Assembly (NCBI GenBank): GCA_934621505.1 | Contig: CAKTUU010000001.1 | Coordinates: 207,775 to 271,774, forward strand | From: an uncultured Clostridia bacterium | GTDB taxonomy: Bacteria > Bacillota > Clostridia > Christensenellales > Aristaeellaceae | Direction of reading: 5' to 3' | Length of the DNA stretch: 64,000 bases | Shown: positions 42,064 through 49,535 of the stretch, piece by piece | Layout of the letters: each line of letters starts with the position of its first letter | How positions within the stretch are numbered: the stretch's first letter is position 1 | Translations under genes and position numbers: made by a program | Notes under the pieces: model-generated | Told to the model about the DNA's origin: nothing | Databases searched by the model: none | What the model saw: only the letters and a program-made list of their open reading frames with translations

Positions 42064-43227
42064 ATGGGCAAGCGTGCGCTGATGATTGCCGACGCGGACG
42101 GCCTGTGGACCCGCCGGGTGATTGAAAACGTGCTGCTGCCTGGCGGCTGTCAGGTGGTGGTGTTTCCCATCTGGGGAAACAAGGGCACGAACGAAGCCTT
42201 TTACCGGCGGCACCATATTGAGGTCTATCAGGACCCCTATCGCCTGCCGGTGATCCGGCATATTCCCCGGCTGCGCATGTGGGTGCGGGTATGGCTGAAC
42301 GCCCGCCGCCTGTGCCGCCTGTACGGCCCGTTCGACGTGGTGCATAACCACTACCTGAGCCAGCGGGATCTGGCCCTGGGGGACCGGGTGGCGCGGCGCT
42401 ATGGGGCGGTGTGGGCCTGCTGCTTCTGGGGCAGCGATCTGCTGCGGCCCCCGGTAAAGGACCTGCTGCGCATGAAGCCCTATCTGGAGCGGTGCGACCA
42501 TATTCATTCGGATTACGGCCGCCTGAAGGAACGGATGGAGCAGCTGTACGGCAAAGCGGTGGCCGCCAAGGCGGAAACGCTGGAATTTGGTCAGGTGACC
42601 TATGGCTGCATCGACAGCATTCGCAAAGAACATACCCGGGCGGAATGCAAGGCGCATTTTGGCATAGCGTCGGACCGCTTTGTGCTGTGCGTAGGCTACA
42701 GCGCCGCCAGGGCCCAGCAGCAGCTGCAGGTGCTGCAGGCCCTGCAAGCCCTGCCGCCGCAGACGCTGGGCCGCGTCACGCTGGTGCTTCAGCAGACCTA
42801 TTGCATGGACGACGCGGATTATGTGCGGCGCACCCGCGAACTGGCCCGCAGCCTGCCCTGTGAAACAGTGGTGCTGACGGAATTTATGAACGATATGGAA
42901 TGCGCCTGGCTGCGGCTGGCGGCGGACGCCTTTGTTTTGGCCATTACCACCGACGCTTTTTGCGCCACCATTCGAGAATACCTGTATGCGGGGGCAAGGG
43001 TGATGTACGGCGGCTGGCTGGATTACCGGCAGCTGAAGGATATGGGCATTGATTTGCCCACCTTTCAGCGGTTTGAGGACATTCCCGCTCTGGTGAAGCA
43101 GGCCATGGACGGCTCCTGGCCCGTGCTGACCCAGGAGCAGCGGCAGGCGTTCCACAGCCTGTATTCCGTGGAGGCACTTTTGCCCAAATGGCTGGCGCTG
43201 TACCGCAAAGGGCCTGCCGCAGGTTGA
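42064..43227 (+). CDS. Glycosyltransferase, GT4/GT-B-like
   Basis: A 387-residue soluble protein with a GT-B-like fold. Landmarks are PFDVVHNHYLSQRDLAL, an ACCFWGSDLL acceptor-domain motif and, in the C-terminal half, VLCVGYSAARAQQQLQVLQAL and LTEFMNDMECAWLRLAADAF. The FWGSD motif occurs in GT4 and Fuc4NAc-transferase-like enzymes. Donor and acceptor are unknown. The start ATG follows the flippase stop by 1 nt with GGAAAGGA upstream; the frame to 42046 is not needed. The -35 box of the next gene overlaps its stop codon. Confidence 0.8.
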   Translation: MGKRALMIADADGLWTRRVIENVLLPGGCQVVVFPIWGNKGTNEAFYRRHHIEVYQDPYRLPVIRHIPRLRMWVRVWLNARRLCRLYGPFDVVHNHYLSQRDLALGDRVARRYGAVWACCFWGSDLLRPPVKDLLRMKPYLERCDHIHSDYGRLKERMEQLYGKAVAAKAETLEFGQVTYGCIDSIRKEHTRAECKAHFGIASDRFVLCVGYSAARAQQQLQVLQALQALPPQTLGRVTLVLQQTYCMDDADYVRRTRELARSLPCETVVLTEFMNDMECAWLRLAADAFVLAITTDAFCATIREYLYAGARVMYGGWLDYRQLKDMGIDLPTFQRFEDIPALVKQAMDGSWPVLTQEQRQAFHSLYSVEALLPKWLALYRKGPAAG

Positions 43228-43252
43228 CGCGGACGGGCCCAGCGGCTATAAT
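43224..43252 (+). promoter_or_regulatory. Promoter upstream of the small ORF and secDF
   Basis: TTGACG, a 17-bp spacer and TATAAT. The -35 box contains the TGA of the preceding glycosyltransferase. Confidence 0.85.
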
Positions 43253-43284
43253 AAAAACACCGCGCGAAATCGGGGGGTGAGGCG

Positions 43285-43608
43285 ATGCGGAGAATACTGC
43301 CGGCGGTCTTGCTGGGCGGGCTTTTTTTGCTGATGCTCAGCGCCCTGGTAACCACGCCTCAGCCGGAAAACCCCATTCCCCCGCCGGTGGAAACGGCGGT
43401 TGTCATGGCTCGACAGCAGGAACAGCCGCAGACGGCCTGCCAGCAGCCCAGTGCCGGTGAAACCCGGACGCTGCGCCTGCGCCTGCACCGGGCGGACTTG
43501 CCCATGCTGCTGCCCCGGGCGACGGACGCAAACGGCCGTGTGCTGACGGCCTGCCGGTACGAAAACAGCGTGTACCAGTTGTTTCGCGCCGGGGTGGCGG
43601 GCGGCTGA
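43285..43608 (+). CDS. Small membrane-anchored or secreted protein of unknown function
   Basis: A 107-residue protein with one N-terminal hydrophobic segment (ILPAVLLGGLFLLMLSALV) and no clear signal peptidase site, then a Pro/Gln-rich and Arg-rich region ending YQLFRAGVAGG. GGTGAGG precedes the ATG and a good promoter lies about 30 bp upstream, so expression is likely. It precedes secD by 65 bp and may be co-transcribed with it. I recognise no family. Confidence 0.6.
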   Translation: MRRILPAVLLGGLFLLMLSALVTTPQPENPIPPPVETAVVMARQQEQPQTACQQPSAGETRTLRLRLHRADLPMLLPRATDANGRVLTACRYENSVYQLFRAGVAGG

Positions 43609-43673
43609 CGGCCCGCCATGCAGACGGTATGGAAAAACAGAAACCAAAAAGAAGGAAGGATGGTTGACCAATC

Positions 43674-45035
43674 ATGAAAGTCAACAATCGCCGCCGCGCA
43701 AAGATGAGCAAACGCACATCCGCGGTTGTGGCGCTGTGTGTGGCGCTGGTACTTACCCTTGCCGTGGGCTATCTGGGCCTGCACGGCACCTGGCTGGACA
43801 GCCGCGGCCTGTATAAGCTGCTGCCCTGGCTGCCTACCACCAATGTGGAGAACTGGCCGGACTCCATCTCTCTGGGTCTGGACTTGAAGGGCGGCGTGTA
43901 TGTAGAGTACGAGGCCACCATGTCTGACGAACTGCGCCAGGAAGGCTACAACTACAACACCATGCTGCAAACCACCATGGACGTGATCGCGCGCCGCCTG
44001 ACCGAGCAGGGCTACCCCGAAGCCACGGTCAGCAAGGTGGGCGCCAGCGGCATCCGTGTGGAAATTCCCGAGGTGACGGATCCGGCGCAGGTGCTGAACC
44101 TGATCGGCTCCCCCGCCAAGCTGCAATTCCTGGATCCCGACGGCAACGTGTTTATGGAAGGCCGCGAATTGCAGGCGGCTACCGCCGTGCTGGACGAAAA
44201 TTCCAAGCCCGCCATCAGCCTGAAACTGACGGACGAGGGCGCGAAGCTGTTTGGCGACATGACCGCCAAATCCATCGGCAAGACCATTACCATCAAGCTG
44301 GACGACCAGGTGCTGATGAGCCCCACCGTGAACGAGGCCATTTACGGCGGCCGCGTGCAGGTGACCGGCAGCTTTACCCAGGAGCAGGTGCAGAACTACT
44401 GCGTGCAGCTGCAAAGCGGCGCGCTGCCGCTGGATTTGCGCCAGGACAAGCTGGACACCATTTCCGCTACCCTGGGCGTTGACGCGCTCAGCACCAGCGT
44501 AAAGGCCGCCATTATCGGCATTTTGATTGTGATGCTGATTATGATCGTGCGGTACCGTCTGGCGGGCGTTGTAGCCAGCTGGAGCCTGTGCTGCTACATT
44601 ATTCTGGTGTTCCTGTGCATCGCCGCGGTGCCCGGCATTCAGCTGACTCTGCCCGGCGTGGCCGGTATCATTCTGGGTATCGGCATGGCTGTGGACGCCA
44701 ACGTGGTGATTTTTGAGCGCGTGAAGGAAGAGGTGCGTCAGGGCCGTCCCATGACCGCCGCCGTGCGCATGGGCTTTAAAAACGCCATGAGCGCCGTTCT
44801 GGACGCCAATGTGACCACCATCATCGCCGCTATTGTGCTGCTGGCCTTTGGTACGGGCAGCGTACAGGGCTTTGCGGTTACGCTGCTGATCGGCGTGCTG
44901 GTGAGCATGCTGACCGCCATTGTGATTACCCGCTTCCTGCTGACCCGCGTTGCGCGCGTGGCCGGGGAGCCCAAGCTGTATGTATCCGCCAAGGTGGCTG
45001 ACGCCGCCGCGGCTGTGGAAGGGGAGGCGAAGTAA
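43674..45035 (+). CDS. secD: Protein translocase subunit SecD
   Basis: A 453-residue component that uses the proton gradient to pull secreted proteins through SecYEG. It has one N-terminal helix and the GLDLKGGVYVEYE block. A periplasmic-type P1 domain includes LIGSPAKLQFLDPDG and VTGSFTQEQVQNYC. A five-helix C-terminal domain carries LPGVAGIILGIGMAVDANVVIFERVKEE. The 2-bp gap to secF means one translational unit. AAGGAAGGATGG precedes the start. Confidence 0.96.
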   Translation: MKVNNRRRAKMSKRTSAVVALCVALVLTLAVGYLGLHGTWLDSRGLYKLLPWLPTTNVENWPDSISLGLDLKGGVYVEYEATMSDELRQEGYNYNTMLQTTMDVIARRLTEQGYPEATVSKVGASGIRVEIPEVTDPAQVLNLIGSPAKLQFLDPDGNVFMEGRELQAATAVLDENSKPAISLKLTDEGAKLFGDMTAKSIGKTITIKLDDQVLMSPTVNEAIYGGRVQVTGSFTQEQVQNYCVQLQSGALPLDLRQDKLDTISATLGVDALSTSVKAAIIGILIVMLIMIVRYRLAGVVASWSLCCYIILVFLCIAAVPGIQLTLPGVAGIILGIGMAVDANVVIFERVKEEVRQGRPMTAAVRMGFKNAMSAVLDANVTTIIAAIVLLAFGTGSVQGFAVTLLIGVLVSMLTAIVITRFLLTRVARVAGEPKLYVSAKVADAAAAVEGEAK

Positions 45036-45037
45036 CC

Positions 45038-45970
45038 ATGAAAATTCAGAAGCGCTCCCGGATTTGTCTGTGCATTTCTCTGGCCATTATGGTTGTGGCG
45101 CTGGTGCTGTCCCTGACGGGCCATGGTATTAACTATGGCCTGGACTTTGCAGGCGGTTTGAACCTGCAATACAGCATGGGTCAGGATTTTGCCGCCGGGT
45201 TTGATTCCAGGGATGTGGAAAACGCTCTGGCCGGTTTGGGCGTGACCTCCTCCAATGTGTCCGTTACCGGCGAGGGCGTGCTGCAGATTCGCGTGCCCTC
45301 TCTGGAAAGCGACGACGAAATTCAGCAGCTGCAGCAGGGTCTGGAAGAAGCCCTGAAGGACAAGTACCCCGCCATTGAAACCGCTGTCGCCGCCGCCAGC
45401 TATGTAGGCCCCATCGCCGGTCAGACCCTGATTAAGAACGCTATCTGGAGCGTGGTGCTGGCCTCCGCGCTGATGCTGGTGTACATCGCCATCCGCTTTG
45501 ACCTGTACAGCGGCATCGCCGCGGTAACCGGCCTGCTGCATGATGTGCTGATGATGCTCAGCTTTATGGTGCTGCTGCGCAATGTGATCCAGATGAACTC
45601 CTCGTTCATCGCCGCCATGCTGACCATTGTGGGCTATTCCATCAACAACACCATCATCATCTTTGACCGCATCCGCGAAAACAACAGGAAACCCTCCTAT
45701 GCCGGTATGCAGCGCGATGAAGTGGTGACCCTGTCCGTGAAGGAAAGCCTGGGCCGCACCATCAATACCACGCTGACCACGCTGGTAACCATCGTGACCC
45801 TGTACATTTTGGGCGTGGACGCCATTCGGGAGTTCAGCCTGCCCATCATCATCGGCATTCTGGCCGGTGTGTACAGCGCCAACCTGATCAACGGCTATGT
45901 GTGGGCGGCTTTGGAGCAGGCTCACCTGGACCGCAAGGGCCAGAAGAAGCTGAAGGACAAGAAAGCCTGA
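45038..45970 (+). CDS. secF: Protein translocase subunit SecF
   Basis: A 310-residue partner of SecD. Landmarks are GINYGLDFAGGLNLQYSMG near the N-terminus, YVGPIAGQTLI before helix 2, SSFIAAMLTIVGYSINNTII (with FDRIRENN next) and the terminal helices. It is transcribed with secD and followed by a bidirectional terminator. Confidence 0.96.
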   Translation: MKIQKRSRICLCISLAIMVVALVLSLTGHGINYGLDFAGGLNLQYSMGQDFAAGFDSRDVENALAGLGVTSSNVSVTGEGVLQIRVPSLESDDEIQQLQQGLEEALKDKYPAIETAVAAASYVGPIAGQTLIKNAIWSVVLASALMLVYIAIRFDLYSGIAAVTGLLHDVLMMLSFMVLLRNVIQMNSSFIAAMLTIVGYSINNTIIIFDRIRENNRKPSYAGMQRDEVVTLSVKESLGRTINTTLTTLVTIVTLYILGVDAIREFSLPIIIGILAGVYSANLINGYVWAALEQAHLDRKGQKKLKDKKA

Positions 45971-45985
45971 ACAAACGCATAAAAA

Positions 45986-46021
45986 CGAGCAGCCGCCTGA
46001 CAACAGACGGCTGCTTTTGTT
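45986..46021. terminator. Bidirectional terminator between secF and the galactonate-dehydratase-like gene
   Basis: An 8-bp stem (AGCAGCCG with CGGCTGCT) and a 12-nt loop. TTTTGTTC follows on the + strand and CGTTTTTATG on the - strand. Confidence 0.88.
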
Positions 46022-46024
46022 CTA

Positions 46025-47176
46025 TCACCAGTCCGCCAGACTGCCGTCCGGCAGGGTAATGGTGGGGTTGTGCCAGTTCCCGTCAAAGCGAAGGGCTTGC
46101 AGGGCTTCTTCGTCCACCTCGACGCCCAGTCCGTCGCCCTGGGGAACGGCGATAGCGCCGTTGACCACCTGGAAGGGATTTTTCAAAATACCCACGCCCA
46201 GGTCGCGGCCATCCGGCATACCGGGATGCTCCTGCACCAGGCAGTTTGGGCAGCAGGCGTCCAGCTGCAAACAGGCGGCCAGAGAAATGGGTCCCAACGG
46301 GTTGTGGGGGGCGATGCTGGCGTAGTTCATTTCCGCCATGGCGGCAATCTTGCGGCCTTCAAAAATGCCGCCCGTGTGGCAGATATCCGGCTGGAACACG
46401 GCAATGGCCCGGCTGTCCAGCAGCTCGCGGAAGCCCCAGCGGGTCAGCAGGCGTTCGCCGGTGGCAATGGGCACGGTGGTGGAACGGGCCACATCGATAA
46501 TCATGCCCGGGTTTTCCGGCAGACAGGGTTCCTCAATAAAGAAGGGGTGATAGGGCTCCAGCGCTTTGCATAGCTGCTTGGCCATGGCGGGGCTGACCCG
46601 GCCGTGAAAATCCACCGCGATGTCAATGGACTTGCCCACGGTTTCCCGCACGGCCGCGAAGCGCTCCACCAGCGCGTCGGCGGCGGCCCAGGTGTCAATG
46701 GGCAGCACCGGGGGAATGATGGAATATTTGACCACGGTAAAGCCGTCCCGCACCCGCTGGCGGGCAATGTCCAGCATGCTTTCCAGAGGAAAATCCCCGG
46801 CGGTGGCGGTGGGCTTCAGGTGCCCGTACAGGCGCACAAAGTCCCGGCACCGGCCGCCCAGCATTTCGTAAACCGGCATGTGATAGTATTTGCCCTTGAT
46901 ATCCCACAGCGCCTGCTCGATGCCGCTGATGGCGCTCATCTGGATGGGGCCGCCCCGGTAATAGGAGCCCCGGTACATGCGCTGCCACAGCTGCTCGATC
47001 TGGCGGGGATCCTGACCGATGAGCAGGGGCTCAAAGTCCCGCACGGCGGCTTCTACCGTGCGGGCTTTGCCTTCCAGCACCGGCTCGCCCCAGCCGCAGA
47101 TTCCTTCGTCTGTGGAAATTTTTAAAAACAGCCATCGGGGGGCGATGTGGTATAAATCCAGCCGGGTGATTTTCAT
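46025..47176 (-). CDS. Mandelate racemase/enolase-superfamily sugar-acid dehydratase (galactonate-dehydratase-like)
   Basis: A 383-residue enolase-superfamily enzyme. The metal ligands and His are visible in IAVDFHGRVSP, FFIEEPCLP, IATGERLLTRWG, FQPDICHTGGI and the catalytic IAPHNPLGPIS. The DFHGR and PHNPLGP blocks are typical of the DgoD group that dehydrates aldonates to 2-keto-3-deoxy acids. Substrate cannot be fixed by eye. The start at 47176 lies just downstream of a good promoter; the longer frame would read through it. It is divergent from the GntR gene and shares its operator region, so it belongs to the catabolic island. Confidence 0.88.
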   Translation of the reverse strand: MKITRLDLYHIAPRWLFLKISTDEGICGWGEPVLEGKARTVEAAVRDFEPLLIGQDPRQIEQLWQRMYRGSYYRGGPIQMSAISGIEQALWDIKGKYYHMPVYEMLGGRCRDFVRLYGHLKPTATAGDFPLESMLDIARQRVRDGFTVVKYSIIPPVLPIDTWAAADALVERFAAVRETVGKSIDIAVDFHGRVSPAMAKQLCKALEPYHPFFIEEPCLPENPGMIIDVARSTTVPIATGERLLTRWGFRELLDSRAIAVFQPDICHTGGIFEGRKIAAMAEMNYASIAPHNPLGPISLAACLQLDACCPNCLVQEHPGMPDGRDLGVGILKNPFQVVNGAIAVPQGDGLGVEVDEEALQALRFDGNWHNPTITLPDGSLADW

Positions 47177-47210
47177 GAATCTGTCATCCTTTCCGCGTAA
47201 AGGTGGCCTT

Positions 47211-47239
47211 ATTATAACGACCCGGCGGGGTCCCGTCAA
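47211..47239 (-). promoter_or_regulatory. Promoter of the galactonate-dehydratase-like gene
   Basis: Reading leftward, TTGACG, a 17-bp spacer and TATAAT. Confidence 0.88.
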
Positions 47240-47306
47240 TGACCCCGGAGTGGCAAAGGAGGGGAGGAAACGGACGAAAACCCTTATGACACAACGCTTT
47301 CAAAAG

Positions 47307-47321
47307 ATTTGATATTTGATA
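47307..47321. promoter_or_regulatory. Operator candidate O1 (GntR site)
   Basis: ATTTGATATTTGATA lies between the two divergent promoters, 9 bp before the gntR -35 box. Its exact reverse complement occurs at 48103-48117. It consists of two ATTTGAT direct repeats. Confidence 0.65.
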
Positions 47322-47330
47322 AAATATTTG

Positions 47331-47359
47331 TTTACAAAGGGCGGGAAGTTTGCTATAAT
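47331..47359 (+). promoter_or_regulatory. Promoter of the GntR regulator gene
   Basis: TTTACA, a 17-bp spacer and TATAAT. Confidence 0.88.
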
Positions 47360-47401
47360 CAGAATGAAGGATCGGTAAGAGCAGGGAAAGGGAACGGAAT
47401 C

Positions 47402-48076
47402 ATGCAGGAAAATCTTTTGGCCTCCACCATGGCGTCCCGGGTGACGAACCGGCTTCGGGAGGAGATTATCACCGGCAAGCTGTCCGAGGGGGAGCATATT
47501 ACCATCAAGCAGATTGCCGATGGCTACCAGGTGAGCCACATGCCGGTCAGGGAGGCCTTTCGCGCGCTGGAAGGCGAGCGCCTTTTGGAGATTGTGCCCT
47601 ATAAGGGAGCGGTGGTGCGCACCATTGACGAGGCTTTTTTTCTGGACGTGCTGGATGTGTGCGACGCTTTGGAGGAGCATATGACCAAAAAGGCGATGCT
47701 GCGCATCGGTCCGGAGGAAATCCGCCAGCTGGAGGAGCTGAACGGGCAGATTGCCGCGCTGCAAAACACGCCGGAGGATTTAAGCCGCCATGTGGGGCTG
47801 AATACCGCGTTTCACAGCATCATCTTTTCCTGGGCGGGCAACGATATCGCCTGCCAGCTGCACAGCTATTACCATTCCCTGGCCAGCATGGTGCGGGGAC
47901 GGTACCGCCATTCCTACCAGCGGATTTGTCAGGTGGTGCAGGAGCATGCCGCAATGATTGACGCCATGCGCAGCCGGGATATGGACGCTTTGCAGCGGGC
48001 CCTGGATGCTCACGCCCGCAATGCCCGGCAGAATTTGCTGGAACAGTATTATCAGGAGCATGAGAAGCAGAAATGA
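47402..48076 (+). CDS. GntR-family transcriptional regulator (FadR/FCD type)
   Basis: A 224-residue regulator. The N-terminal winged helix has TNRLREEIITGKLSEGEHIT, with YQVSHMPVREAFRALEGERL as recognition region. An all-helical FCD effector domain from about residue 80 includes DLSRHVGLNTAFHSIIF and HAAMIDAMRSRDMDALQRAL, with His residues that could bind a metal-carboxylate effector. FCD regulators commonly sense organic acids and repress catabolic genes. AAAGGGAA precedes ATG 47402. Identical operator candidates lie before it and after it, suggesting control of itself, the divergent dehydratase and the downstream operon. Confidence 0.92.
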   Translation: MQENLLASTMASRVTNRLREEIITGKLSEGEHITIKQIADGYQVSHMPVREAFRALEGERLLEIVPYKGAVVRTIDEAFFLDVLDVCDALEEHMTKKAMLRIGPEEIRQLEELNGQIAALQNTPEDLSRHVGLNTAFHSIIFSWAGNDIACQLHSYYHSLASMVRGRYRHSYQRICQVVQEHAAMIDAMRSRDMDALQRALDAHARNARQNLLEQYYQEHEKQK

Positions 48077-48092
48077 GGTCTTCTCATTTCTT
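48060..48092 (+). terminator. Weak hairpin after the GntR gene
   Basis: ATGAGAAG pairs with CTTCTCAT across 12 nt and is followed by TTCTTG. It overlaps the last codons of the gene and could be a weak terminator. Confidence 0.4.
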
Positions 48093-48102
48093 GCCTAAAA
48101 AA

Positions 48103-48117
48103 TATCAAATATCAAAT
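48103..48117. promoter_or_regulatory. Operator candidate O2 (GntR site)
   Basis: TATCAAATATCAAAT is the exact reverse complement of O1. It lies about 95 bp upstream of the -35 box of the downstream operon. Between it and that promoter is an AT-rich stretch with an inverted repeat (AGCTAAAAA at 48162-48170 and TTTTTAGCT at 48198-48206). Confidence 0.65.
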
Positions 48118-48212
48118 TGGACGTAAAAAGGAGAGAAAATCCAGAAAACAAACTTAAAGTTAGCTAAAAACGCTGTCTTGCCAAAAAAGCAAAAAAATTT
48201 TTAGCTTTTATA

Positions 48213-48242
48213 TTGACAAGAACATAAGACCTATGCTACCAT
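48213..48242 (+). promoter_or_regulatory. Promoter of the catabolic operon
   Basis: TTGACA, an 18-bp spacer and TACCAT. The -35 matches fully and the -10 is weak, as in a regulated promoter. It adjoins the AGCTAAAAA/TTTTTAGCT inverted repeat. Confidence 0.6.
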
Positions 48243-48287
48243 GCAGGTGATGTGAAGGAGAGTTCATACAAGAAGAGAGGGTACGGA

Positions 48288-48965
48288 ATGACGGCGGAAG
48301 AACAGCTGCAGTTGCTGGAAAAAGTGGTGGAGCTGCTGGAACAGCAGATGGGAAACAATCTGGAAATTGTTCTGCACGACCTGCGCAAGCCCTACGAGCA
48401 TACCATCGTGGATATTCGCAACGGCCACATCAGCGGGCGCGAAATCGGCGGCTGCGGCAGCGACCGCGGCCTGGAGGTTATGCGGGGCACGGTGAAAAAC
48501 GGGGATGAGTTTAACTACATCACCCGCACGCCGGACGGCAAGGTGCTGCGTTCCTCCTCCCTGTACTTCCGGGACGATACGGATAAGGTGGTGGCCTCCC
48601 TTTGTGTGAACCAGGACATTACCGACACGCTGAAGATGGAAAGCCTGCTGCACGGCATGAACAAATACGCTCCGGATGGGCAGGGCCAGCGTAACGAGGT
48701 GCTGGCCGGAAACATTCAGGAGCTGATGAACCGGCTGATTGAGGAAAGCTTGCAGACCATTGGCAAGCCCGCCGCGGAAATGACCCGGGCCGAAAAGAAA
48801 GAAATGGTCCGGCTGCTGGATGAAAAGGGACTGTTCCTGATTACCTATTCCGGCGAAACCGTGTGCGAGGTGCTGGATATTTCCAAATACACCCTGTACA
48901 AGTATTTGGAAGCCATCCGAAGCGAAACCGACAAAAACCAGGAAAAGGGGACGGATTGCCAATGA
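48288..48965 (+). CDS. YheO/DauR-like PAS-HTH transcriptional regulator
   Basis: A 225-residue regulator. The YheO-type PAS domain covers about residues 8-120 (EIVLHDLRKPYEHTIVDIRN and SSSLYFRDDTDKVVASLCVN). An HTH_22 domain at 160-215 includes EKKEMVRLLDEKGLF and VCEVLDISKYTLYKYLEA. The best-known relative, DauR, controls D-arginine catabolism. AGAGAGGG lies 7 nt before ATG 48288. It is the first gene of the operon and overlaps the RidA gene by 4 bp, so it may act as a second, ligand-dependent control beside GntR. Confidence 0.87.
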   Translation: MTAEEQLQLLEKVVELLEQQMGNNLEIVLHDLRKPYEHTIVDIRNGHISGREIGGCGSDRGLEVMRGTVKNGDEFNYITRTPDGKVLRSSSLYFRDDTDKVVASLCVNQDITDTLKMESLLHGMNKYAPDGQGQRNEVLAGNIQELMNRLIEESLQTIGKPAAEMTRAEKKEMVRLLDEKGLFLITYSGETVCEVLDISKYTLYKYLEAIRSETDKNQEKGTDCQ

Positions 48966-49429
48966 ACGTATATGAGAATCTGGAAAAACTGGGAATCAAG
49001 CTGCTGGAGCCTACGGAAAAAGCGGGTATTTACAAGCGCACCATCGGCTTTGGCGATAAACTGGTTTATGTGTCCGGCACCGGCCCCGCGTGCAGCCTGG
49101 GCCCCACCAAGCTTGGCAGGCTGGGCCGCGACCTGACCCTGGAAGATGGCCAGGAGGAGGCTCGCCGCTGCATGATTAACATTCTGTCCAACCTGCACGA
49201 GGAAATTGGCGATTTAAACCGGATTAAGCGCTTTGTGAAGATGCTGGCCTTTATTGCCAGCGACGACGACTTTACCCAGCAGCCCCTGGTGGCCAACGGG
49301 GCCTCCGCTTTGATTCGTGACGTGTTTGGCGATGATGTGGGCGTGCCCACCCGGTCCGCCATTGGCGTAAATGTGTTGCCCGGGAATATTCCCGTTGAAA
49401 TTGAACTGCTTTTGGAACTGAAGGATTAA
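48962..49429 (+). CDS. RidA/YjgF-family enamine/imine deaminase
   Basis: A 155-residue protein of the YjgF/YER057c/UK114 family. RidA proteins hydrolyse reactive enamines and imines released by PLP enzymes. Landmarks are KLVYVSGTGP, ILSNLHEEIGDLNRIKRFVK and GVPTRSAIGVNVLPGNIPVE, which includes the key Arg and the terminal acidic strand. It overlaps the YheO gene start-stop (ATGA). A threonine-synthase-like PLP enzyme in the same operon is the likely source of its substrate. Confidence 0.9.
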   Translation: MNVYENLEKLGIKLLEPTEKAGIYKRTIGFGDKLVYVSGTGPACSLGPTKLGRLGRDLTLEDGQEEARRCMINILSNLHEEIGDLNRIKRFVKMLAFIASDDDFTQQPLVANGASALIRDVFGDDVGVPTRSAIGVNVLPGNIPVEIELLLELKD

Positions 49430-49535
49430 TTTTTTCCCAAAAGCCCCATACCAAAAATTACTTGCCAACCCTTTGCAAAAAAAGGCGACGGTAAGTGGTT
49501 GTATTAAGTGTACCCAAAAAAAGGAGGAAAACGAC

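Noticed and set aside
49438..49530. Separate promoter before the binding-protein gene (TTGCCAACCCTT also seen near 62429)
   Set aside because: No acceptable -10 box lies 16-18 bp downstream; the shared 12-mer is probably chance.
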